Positions 1 through 4,626 of a stretch of DNA of 6,469 bases are shown one piece after another; within the stretch, counting starts at the first letter, position 1, and the number at the start of each line of letters is the position of its first letter. The stretch is from positions 1 through 6,469 of the forward strand of contig JAKPQT010000145.1 in the NCBI GenBank assembly GCA_029555885.1, written 5' to 3'. The notes beneath the pieces are model-generated. The model had not been told where the DNA came from. It did no database searches and saw nothing but the letters and a program-made list of their open reading frames with translations. Source of the stretch: Chloroflexota bacterium (GTDB taxonomy: Bacteria; Chloroflexota; Anaerolineae; CG2-30-64-16). The position numbers and the translations under genes are program-made.

Positions 1-120
1 GCGATTCGCGATGCAACTGCTTACTGGAATGCTCATCGGCATCCTTTCGTGTGGGGCCATCGGCGACGCCACCAACCGCGGCGGACCAGCGGTGTGGGCC
101 TCGTGCCCCAAGTGACGTGA
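1..120 (+). CDS. C-terminal fragment of an IS630-family-like transposase
   Basis: Reading frame 1 is open from the left edge and ends at TGA 118-120, giving 39 residues. The stretch includes YWNAHRHPFVWG (residues 8-19) followed by a basic tail HRRRRHQPRR. Tyr/Trp-Asn-x-(5-6 residues)-Pro-Phe-x-Trp near the C-terminus is the usual ending of IS630/Tc1-mariner-type DDE transposases, where it follows the last catalytic acidic residue. The catalytic domain lies outside the window, so it cannot be judged whether the protein is intact or active. The gene points toward the pantothenate cluster and stops about 80 bp before its promoter. The call rests on a short C-terminal signature only; another DDE family is possible. 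Confidence 0.62.
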   Translation, partial: AIRDATAYWNAHRHPFVWGHRRRHQPRRTSGVGLVPQVT

Positions 121-140
121 ACTTGCCGGATGAACCACTA
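1..140 (+). mobile_element. Right end of a probable IS630-type insertion sequence
   Basis: The transposase tail ends at 120, and an IS end is expected within a few tens of bases. Read inward from position 140 on the reverse strand, the sequence begins TAGTGGTTCATCCGGC, which has the look of a terminal inverted repeat beginning at a TA dinucleotide, the target IS630 elements duplicate. The left end is not in the window, so the inverted repeat cannot be matched and the boundary at 139-140 is inference. Confidence 0.38.
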
Positions 141-197
141 AAGCCTCGACTCCACTATCTTCCACATGGCGCTCCGCTCGCGATTCCTTTGCGTCTC

Positions 198-226
198 TTG
201 GTGCAGCAGCCAGGGTGTGCTATACT
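198..226 (+). promoter_or_regulatory. Sigma70-type promoter with extended -10 for the pan cluster
   Basis: TTGGTG at 198-203 is a plausible -35 box. After a 17-base spacer comes TATACT at 221-226, preceded by TG at 218-219, which makes an extended -10 (TGCTATACT). Initiation would fall near 233-234. No coding sequence separates this from panB at 421, so it predicts a 5' untranslated leader of about 187 nt. Box quality and spacing are seen directly; activity is inferred. Confidence 0.62.
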
Positions 227-232
227 CTCTCC

Positions 233-401
233 TGCCGCCGACCCGACCAGGGCGGCGAGCATCGGTTCACATCTCACAACCAGTCGCTCGTATCGCATAT
301 CTGCGACCGAGACGGCAGCCATACGCCAGCCAGGCCGGGCATGATTCCGCGCCGGTGGGATGATGCGCTTTGCCAGCCTCCGCAGTCGCGGGGGTTTTTT
401 T
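233..401 (+). ncRNA. Structured panB leader, candidate pan-motif regulatory RNA
   Basis: Between the predicted transcription start and panB the RNA can form consecutive hairpins. A 5' stem pairs 234-239 with 251-256. A long hairpin pairs 255-260 with 286-291 and 263-267 with 278-281 plus 283, leaving A282 bulged. A second hairpin pairs 313-316 with 325-327 plus 329, leaving A328 bulged in the same place. A third spans 339-366, with a 351-354 loop. An intrinsic terminator follows. The pan RNA motif is known upstream of pantothenate genes in Chloroflexota, Bacillota and Deltaproteobacteria; it is described as a stem with conserved bulged adenosines, often in tandem. Gene context, tandem arrangement and bulged A match, but the consensus was not aligned here. 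A competing hairpin (287-290/308-311 with 293-297/302-306) is also possible, so the exact fold is uncertain. Confidence 0.58.
377..401 (+). terminator. Intrinsic terminator (attenuator) in the panB leader
   Basis: CCTCCGC (377-383) pairs with GCGGGGG (388-394) around a 4-base AGTC loop, with one G-U pair. Seven T residues follow directly (395-401). This is a textbook Rho-independent terminator. It lies downstream of the promoter at 198-226 and ends 19 nt before the panB ATG, with no gene between, so it most likely acts as a conditional attenuator of the pan operon. It could instead end transcription entering from the transposase side. Confidence 0.82.
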
Positions 402-420
402 GTTGTCACACGGGGGGGAT

Positions 421-1266
421 ATGACACGCAAGAAGGTTACGATCCTGACCTTGCAGGAGAAGACGGACCGCGGCGAGCCGATCACCATGGTGACGGCTTA
501 CGACTACCCGTCCGCGCTGGCCGCGGACCGCGCGGGGCTGGACACCATCCTCGTCGGGGATTCGTTGGGCATGGTCGTCCTAGGCTACGAGTCCACCGTG
601 GCCGTCACGATGGAGGAGATGCTGCACCACTGCAAGGCCGTGCGCCGCGGCGCGCAGTTCGCCTACCTGATCGGGGATATGCCCTTCCTCTCTTATCAGG
701 CGGACCGCGCCGAAGCCGTGCACAACGCAGGGCGGTTCCTCAAGGAAGCAGGCATGGACGCGGTCAAGCTCGAGGGGGGCCGCGAGATGGCCGACACGGT
801 GCGGGCCATCACCGCCGCAGGCATCACGGTCGTCGGACATATCGGCCTGACGCCCCAATCCGCGGGCAAGCTGGGCGGCTACCGCGTGCAGGGCAAGACC
901 GCAGCCGACGCGCAGCGCCTGCTGGACGACGCGCGCGCGCTCGAAGCGGCGGGGGCAGCGATGATCGTCCTGGAGATGGTGCCGGACCGCGTGGCCGAGC
1001 GCGTCTCGCAGCAGCTCCGCATCCCGACCATCGGCATCGGCGCGGGCGGCGGCTGCGACGGGCAGGTGCTCGTGCTGCATGACCTGCTCGGCATGTTCGA
1101 CCGGTTTACCCCGCGCTTCGTCAAGCGTTACGCCGAACTGTTCCCGCAGATGGAACGGGCGCTGGCGGAGTACTGCGCGGATGTGACGGGCCGGCGCTTC
1201 CCTGCCGCGGAGCACGCGTTCCCGATGGACGATGCGGAGTGGGCCGCGTGGGGAGAAGGCGATTGA
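421..1266 (+). CDS. panB: 3-methyl-2-oxobutanoate hydroxymethyltransferase (ketopantoate synthase)
   Basis: PanB transfers a one-carbon unit from 5,10-methylenetetrahydrofolate to alpha-ketoisovalerate to make ketopantoate, the first committed step of pantothenate synthesis, in the cytoplasm. The 281-residue product has the usual family length and is a single (beta/alpha)8 barrel. Visible motifs are VTAYDYPSA near residue 25, the metal-site GDS (Asp47), GDMPF (Asp86), KLEGG (Glu118), GHIGLTPQS, VLEMVP (Glu185, matching the catalytic Glu region) and IPTIGIGAG. The ATG at 421 is chosen because the protein then begins at the family's N-terminus and a G-rich run (412-418) sits just upstream. A possible TTG at 370 would lie inside the terminator hairpin's flank and is unlikely. 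The stop codon lies at the left edge of the following palindrome. Expression is probably gated by the upstream leader RNA. Confidence 0.97.
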   Translation: MTRKKVTILTLQEKTDRGEPITMVTAYDYPSALAADRAGLDTILVGDSLGMVVLGYESTVAVTMEEMLHHCKAVRRGAQFAYLIGDMPFLSYQADRAEAVHNAGRFLKEAGMDAVKLEGGREMADTVRAITAAGITVVGHIGLTPQSAGKLGGYRVQGKTAADAQRLLDDARALEAAGAAMIVLEMVPDRVAERVSQQLRIPTIGIGAGGGCDGQVLVLHDLLGMFDRFTPRFVKRYAELFPQMERALAEYCADVTGRRFPAAEHAFPMDDAEWAAWGEGD

Positions 1267-1334
1267 ACCGCGAAGACGCCAAGAGCGCAAAGATAAATCA
1301 ACCAGTCTTCGCGTCCTTCGCGTCTTCGCGGTTC
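1265..1334. repeat. Intergenic palindromic element, family A copy 1
   Basis: The left arm 1265-1293 (GAACCGCGAAGACGCC...) matches the reverse complement of the right arm 1306-1334 at 25 of 29 positions, with a 12-base AT-richer loop. The arms have an internal 9-10 base rhythm (AAGACGC / AAGGACGC). A second copy of the same family occurs at 3622-3692. It fills most of the panB-panE gap and begins within the panB stop codon. Transcribed, it would form a long, slightly imperfect hairpin. There is no T-run after it, so it is not a typical terminator. Confidence 0.85.
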
Positions 1335-1363
1335 ATAGCTGTGATACGGACAGAAGGCTCGTC

Positions 1364-2275
1364 ATGCGCATGTTGATCCTGGGTACGGGTGCGCTGGGGT
1401 GCGTGTATGCCGCCCGGCTCGCGGCATACGCGGATGTGACCGTGCTCGGCACGTGGGCGGAGGGCGTGGACGCGATCCGGGACGCAGGGATCCGCGTGAC
1501 CGATCCGGACGGCCAGACCTGGACAGCCCGCGTGCGCGCGGAGCATGACCCGGAAGCCGTCGCACCCGCCGACATCGCGCTCATCCTGGTCAAGAGCTAT
1601 CAGACGCGGCGCGCGGCCGGGTGGGCGGCGCGTCTGCTGGCGAAGAATGGCCTGGCCGTGACTTTGCAGAACGGGCTGGACAACCTGCCGGTCCTGGTCG
1701 AGGCGGTCGGCGCGTCACATGCCGCGGTCGGCGTGACCTACAACGCAGCCACGCTGCTCGGGCCGGGCATGGTGCGCCACGTCGTCAGCCTGCCGACCTA
1801 TCTGAGCCTGGCCGCGCAGCCGGCGGGCGCGGCTCCCACGCAGCTTGAGGCGCTGGCCGGGCTGCTGAACCGCGCGGGACTGACCGCGCAGGTGAGCGAT
1901 GACGTCGAGGGCCGCCTGTGGGGCAAGGCGGTCGCCAACGCGGCCATCAACCCGCTGACCGCGCTGTGGCGCGTGACGAACGGCAAGCTGTTGGCTCGGC
2001 CTGAGCGCCGCCGCCTGCTCGCCGCGCTGGCCTGTGAGGCGGCCGCGGTGGCGCACGCGCGTGGGATCGCGCTGCCCTTTGCAGAGCCGGTCGCGTACGT
2101 CGAATCGGTCTGCGAGGCGACCGCGGCCAATCGATCGTCCATGCTGCAGGATGTCGAGCGGGGCCGCCCCACCGAGATCGACAGCATCAGCGGCATCATT
2201 GCCGCCGAGGGTGCGCGGCTGGGCGTCGCCACGCCGCTGACCGAGGCGGTCTGGCGGTTGGTGCAGGCGCTGTGA
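1364..2275 (+). CDS. panE: 2-dehydropantoate 2-reductase (ketopantoate reductase)
   Basis: It reduces ketopantoate to D-pantoate with NADPH, the second step of the pathway. The 303-residue product has typical family length. The N-terminal Rossmann domain starts at once with MRMLILGTGALG, giving the GxGxxG dinucleotide loop (Gly7, Gly9, Gly12). VKSYQT and LQNGLDN follow. The C-terminal helical domain contains KAVANAAINPLTAL, where Lys188, Asn192 and Asn196 reproduce the spacing of the E. coli PanE Lys176/Asn180/Asn184 catalytic set. Later comes SSMLQDVERGRPTEIDSISG with a conserved Glu271. The ATG at 1364 is chosen because AGAAGG (1352-1357) lies six bases upstream and the Rossmann fold starts there; in-frame codons further upstream run through the palindrome. 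Related ApbA/PanE paralogues can act on other ketoacids, but the position between panB and panC argues strongly for the pantothenate role. Confidence 0.94.
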   Translation: MRMLILGTGALGCVYAARLAAYADVTVLGTWAEGVDAIRDAGIRVTDPDGQTWTARVRAEHDPEAVAPADIALILVKSYQTRRAAGWAARLLAKNGLAVTLQNGLDNLPVLVEAVGASHAAVGVTYNAATLLGPGMVRHVVSLPTYLSLAAQPAGAAPTQLEALAGLLNRAGLTAQVSDDVEGRLWGKAVANAAINPLTALWRVTNGKLLARPERRRLLAALACEAAAVAHARGIALPFAEPVAYVESVCEATAANRSSMLQDVERGRPTEIDSISGIIAAEGARLGVATPLTEAVWRLVQAL

Positions 2276-2279
2276 TCTT

Positions 2280-2344
2280 GCCACCGAGAGCCCAGAGGAC
2301 ACGGAGAGAGTGGAAATCTCTGCGGCCTCTGGGCTCTCGGTGGC
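2280..2344. repeat. Intergenic palindromic element, family B
   Basis: GCCACCGAGAGCCCAGAGG (2280-2298) has a perfect 19-base reverse complement at 2326-2344. Pairing continues imperfectly inward (GGAGAGA against TCTCTGCGG) to a short loop near 2310-2316. It fills the gap between panE and the panC ribosome-binding site. Its sequence differs from the elements at 1265 and 3622, but the architecture is the same: arms of about 27-29 bases, short loop, exact placement in a gene junction. There is no T-run for intrinsic termination. Confidence 0.85.
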
Positions 2345-2362
2345 TCACTTTTCGAGGTAGAA

Positions 2363-3223
2363 ATGCAAGTCGTCGAGACTGTCAGTGATGTCCGCCGGAG
2401 CCGGCGAGCCGGTTCTGGGAGCTGGGGGCTTGTCCCCACGATGGGCTTTCTCCATGCGGGCCACCTCGCGCTCGTCACGCGTGCGCGGCAGGAGAACGAC
2501 CACGTCGGCGTCTCGATCTTCGTCAACCCGACGCAGTTCGGGCCGCAGGAAGATCTGGCCGCATATCCGCGCGACCTCGACCGCGACCTGGCGCAGTTGG
2601 AGGCCGCCGGCGCAGACCTGGTGTGGGTCCCACCCGTCGAGGAAGTTTATCCCCCGCACTTCCAGACGTATATCAGCGTCGAAGAAGTGACGCGGCCCCT
2701 GGAAGGCGCGGCCCGGCCCGGCCACTTCCGCGGGGTCGCCACCGTTGTTGCCAAGCTGTTCAACGTCTTCCAGCCGGACCGCGCTTACTTCGGACAGAAG
2801 GATGCGCAGCAGGTGGTGGTCATCCAGCGTATGGCCGCGGACCTCAACTTCCCGCTGGAGATTGTCGTCTGCCCGACGGTGCGCGAACCGGACGGCCTGG
2901 CGCTGTCGTCGCGCAACGTCTACCTGTCGCCGGAGCAGCGCGCGGCTGCGCCGGTGTTGTACCGGGCGCTCAGCGCGGCGCGCGACGCCTGGTATGCTGG
3001 CGAGCGCAACGGCAACCGGCTGCGCGGTATTATGGCCGACGTGCTGGCGGCTGAGCCGCTGGCGCGCGTCGATTACGTCAGTGCAGCGGACCCGCTCACG
3101 CTGGCCGAGCTGGGGACCGCTGCCGCGCCGGAGCCGCCGCACGGCGTGCTCCTTTCGATGGCCGTCCGCATCGGGCGGGCGCGGCTTATCGACAACATCC
3201 TCATCGCTGATTCGGAGGGTTGA
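2363..3223 (+). CDS. panC: Pantothenate synthetase (pantoate--beta-alanine ligase)
   Basis: PanC condenses pantoate and beta-alanine with ATP, through a pantoyl-adenylate, to give pantothenate. The 286-residue product matches the family length. The nucleotidyltransferase fold shows VPTMGFLHAGH (HxGH at His31-His34, the ATP-binding signature), FVNPTQFG, the FGQKDAQQ block (residues 143-150) and DGLALSSRN (residues 177-185, the KMSKS-like loop region). The ATG at 2363 has GAGG at 2354-2357 five bases upstream, just after the palindrome. Its stop codon overlaps the panD start by one base (TGATG), so the two genes are probably translationally coupled. That pairs the ligase with the enzyme supplying its beta-alanine substrate. 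No missing catalytic residue is apparent. Confidence 0.97.
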   Translation: MQVVETVSDVRRSRRAGSGSWGLVPTMGFLHAGHLALVTRARQENDHVGVSIFVNPTQFGPQEDLAAYPRDLDRDLAQLEAAGADLVWVPPVEEVYPPHFQTYISVEEVTRPLEGAARPGHFRGVATVVAKLFNVFQPDRAYFGQKDAQQVVVIQRMAADLNFPLEIVVCPTVREPDGLALSSRNVYLSPEQRAAAPVLYRALSAARDAWYAGERNGNRLRGIMADVLAAEPLARVDYVSAADPLTLAELGTAAAPEPPHGVLLSMAVRIGRARLIDNILIADSEG

Positions 3224-3609
3224 TGGTTCGCACTTTCTTGTTTGCGAAGATACACCGCGCGACGGTCACCGCGGCCAACGTGCATTACGTCGGCTCGATC
3301 ACCATCGACAGCGACCTGCTGCGGCAGACGGGCATCCGCCCGTACGAGCGCGTGCAGGTCGTGGACGTGGACAACGGGGAACGGCTGGAGACCTACGTGA
3401 TCGAGGGCGCAGCGGGCAGCGGCGCGATCGAACTGAACGGTGCGGCCGCACGGCTGGTTGCCGTGGGCGACAAGGTCATCATCATGGCCTACGCACAGGT
3501 CGCGGAGCCGATCCCCGACGACTGGTCGCCGGTCGTGCTCATCATGGGGGAAGGCAACCGGGTGGCCGAGGTGCGCCGCTCAGAGAATGCGCACGAGGAG
3601 TGCTGTTGA
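3223..3609 (+). CDS. panD: Aspartate 1-decarboxylase, pyruvoyl-dependent proenzyme
   Basis: PanD decarboxylates L-aspartate to beta-alanine. It is made as a proenzyme that cleaves itself between Gly24 and Ser25 to generate the pyruvoyl cofactor. Here the scissile pair is visible in YVGSIT at exactly residues 24-25. Lys9, Arg54, Thr57, Tyr58 and Asn72, conserved in the E. coli enzyme, are all at the same numbers. The length, 128 residues, is typical. The ATG at 3223 is preferred over a TTG three bases earlier because it gives this standard numbering; GGAGGG (3214-3219) precedes it at rather short spacing. The last residues (NAHEECC) are an ordinary variable tail. The one-base overlap with panC indicates the same transcript. 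Confidence 0.97.
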   Translation: MVRTFLFAKIHRATVTAANVHYVGSITIDSDLLRQTGIRPYERVQVVDVDNGERLETYVIEGAAGSGAIELNGAAARLVAVGDKVIIMAYAQVAEPIPDDWSPVVLIMGEGNRVAEVRRSENAHEECC

Positions 3610-3621
3610 CAGCGTTGGATT

Positions 3622-3692
3622 GAACCGCTAAGACGCGAAGAGCGCGAAGGTTTTATCACCATTTTTTTGCGTCCTTTGCGTCTTTGCGGTTC
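3622..3692. repeat. Intergenic palindromic element, family A copy 2
   Basis: The left arm GAACCGCTAAGACGCG... (from 3622) pairs with the right arm ending ...GCGTCTTTGCGGTTC (3669-3692), with about 20 of the first 24 positions complementary. The loop is AT-rich and contains a run of T residues (3662-3668). It shares GATTGAACCGC-AAGACGC with the element at 1265-1334, so the two are copies of one repeat family. It fills the panD-coaX gap and ends just before the coaX ribosome-binding site. The T-run is in the loop rather than after the stem, so it does not make a normal terminator. Confidence 0.84.
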
Positions 3693-3710
3693 CTCACACA
3701 GGAGCGTGGT

Positions 3711-4478
3711 ATGTTTCTTGCAGTTGACATAGGCAACACGAACATCACCCTGGGGCTCTACCGGCAGGACGCGCTGGTCGCAACGTGGCGGCTGGCGACG
3801 GTCCACGAGCGGATGCCCGACGAGTACGGCATCCTGTTGGCGCAACTGATTGCCTATCGTGGCTTCGACCCGGCGGAGGTGCACGGGGTCGCGATTGCCA
3901 GCGTCGTGCCCGCGCTGACCGGCACATTCCGCCGCGTCGCCGCGGACTACCTGCGGCGGGAGGCGCTGGTCGTGGATGCGGGAGTCAAGACTGGCGTGCG
4001 CATCCGCTATGAGAACCCGCGCGACGTGGGTGCGGACCGGGTGGTGGATTGCGCGGCAGTGCAGGCCAAGTACGGCGGGCCGGCATGCGTCGTGGACTTC
4101 GGCACTGCGACGACATTCGACGGCATCTCGCGCGAGGGCGATTACCTCGGCGGGGCCATCGCACCGGGCATCGGCATCGCGGCGGAGGCCTTGTTTGCGC
4201 GCGCGTCCAAGCTGTACCGGGTGGAGATTGCGGCGCCGGCGCGCGCCATCGGCACCAACACCGTCGCGGCCATGCAGTCCGGCATCTTCTTCGGTTACGT
4301 AGGGCTGGTGGAAGGACTGGTGGCCCGCTTCCGTCGCGAGCTGGGCGACGACATGAAGGTCATTGCGACCGGCGGGCTGGCCGAGGTCGTCGCGAAGGAG
4401 ACGCCGGTCATCCAGCACGTCGACCCGTGGCTCACGCTCGACGGCCTGCGGATTATTTACGAGATGAACAGGGGATGA
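3711..4478 (+). CDS. coaX: Type III pantothenate kinase
   Basis: CoaX phosphorylates pantothenate to 4'-phosphopantothenate, the first step of CoA synthesis. Type III enzymes belong to the ASKHA superfamily, need a monovalent cation and are not inhibited by CoA, unlike CoaA. The 255-residue protein has typical length. Motifs are DIGNTN (Asp6, phosphate loop), NPRDVGADR (Asp109), VVDFGTATTFD (Asp129), GGAIAPGIG, TNTVAAMQSGIFFGYVGLVEGL and the late ATGG loop. The three conserved aspartates are present. The ATG at 3711 has AGGAG (3700-3704) six bases upstream and starts directly at the phosphate-loop strand; a TTG at 3684 lies inside the palindrome and is unlikely. It completes the pathway encoded by the four genes before it. 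If CoA does not feed back on this enzyme, control must lie elsewhere, perhaps at the panB leader. Confidence 0.96.
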   Translation: MFLAVDIGNTNITLGLYRQDALVATWRLATVHERMPDEYGILLAQLIAYRGFDPAEVHGVAIASVVPALTGTFRRVAADYLRREALVVDAGVKTGVRIRYENPRDVGADRVVDCAAVQAKYGGPACVVDFGTATTFDGISREGDYLGGAIAPGIGIAAEALFARASKLYRVEIAAPARAIGTNTVAAMQSGIFFGYVGLVEGLVARFRRELGDDMKVIATGGLAEVVAKETPVIQHVDPWLTLDGLRIIYEMNRG

Positions 4479-4515
4479 CCTCTCCCCCCGGTCCCCTCTC
4501 CTGAGGAGGGGGAGG
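4479..4515. repeat. C/T-rich hairpin after coaX
   Basis: The coaX stop is followed at once by a pyrimidine-rich stretch. Bases 4494-4501 pair with 4505-4512 (eight pairs, one G-U) around a TGA loop. Short CCTCTCCCCC...GGAGGGGG palindromes of this kind are common intergenic dispersed elements in GC-rich bacteria. No T-run follows, so a terminator role is unsupported. Confidence 0.5.
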
Positions 4516-4544
4516 CACGCAACACCGCCAACGAAAAAGACCGC

Positions 4545-4563
4545 CGGGGGTGAGGAACCCCCG
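4545..4563. other. GC hairpin in the coaX-VIT/vWA spacer
   Basis: CGGGGGT (4545-4551) pairs perfectly with ACCCCCG (4557-4563) around a GAGGA loop. On the reverse strand a T5 run (complement of 4535-4539) lies five bases beyond the stem, too far for a convincing terminator. On the forward strand there is no T-run. The role is unknown. Confidence 0.45.
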
Positions 4564-4583
4564 CCTCGCATACAGCGTCTCAT

Positions 4584-4615
4584 CCTCAGTACCGACGGCA
4601 CAGTCCGGTACGAGG
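4584..4615 (+). promoter_or_regulatory. Hairpin overlapping the ribosome-binding site of the VIT/vWA gene
   Basis: CCTC (4584-4587) pairs with GAGG (4612-4615), and GTACCG (4589-4594) pairs with CGGTAC (4606-4611), leaving A4588 bulged and an 11-base loop. The 3' arm takes in the first GAGG of a doubled Shine-Dalgarno run (AGGAGGAG, 4613-4620) six bases before the ATG at 4627. The fold could dampen translation while leaving the second GAGGAG partly free. Pairing is seen directly; regulation is inference. Confidence 0.45.
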
Positions 4616-4626
4616 AGGAGAGCACC

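Noticed and set aside
51..344. Open frame of 97 codons on the plus strand across the promoter and leader
   Set aside because: It overlaps the transposase tail, the extended -10 promoter and the structured leader, has no family resemblance and lacks a convincing ribosome-binding site.
233..401. T-box or amino-acid leader peptide attenuator before panB
   Set aside because: I found no T-box bulge sequence and no short open frame with a ribosome-binding site and a run of Val, Leu or Ile codons, so a structured RNA switch fits better.
1798..2526. Minus-strand open frame of 242 codons opposite panE and panC
   Set aside because: It is a shadow of the panE frame, with Arg/Ser/Ala-rich translation and no motif; it also crosses the palindrome between the two genes.
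3651..3668. T-rich run (TTTTATCACCATTTTTTT) as a terminator after panD
   Set aside because: The T-run lies in the loop of the palindrome, not directly after a GC-rich stem on the plus strand, so it does not fit an intrinsic terminator.
1265..3692. The repeated palindromes as a CRISPR array
   Set aside because: The copies are kilobases apart, separated by genes, and lack regularly spaced short repeats with spacers.
4535..4563. Minus-strand intrinsic terminator in the coaX-VIT/vWA spacer
   Set aside because: The T5 run begins five bases beyond the 7-bp stem, and there is no minus-strand gene ending nearby to need it.
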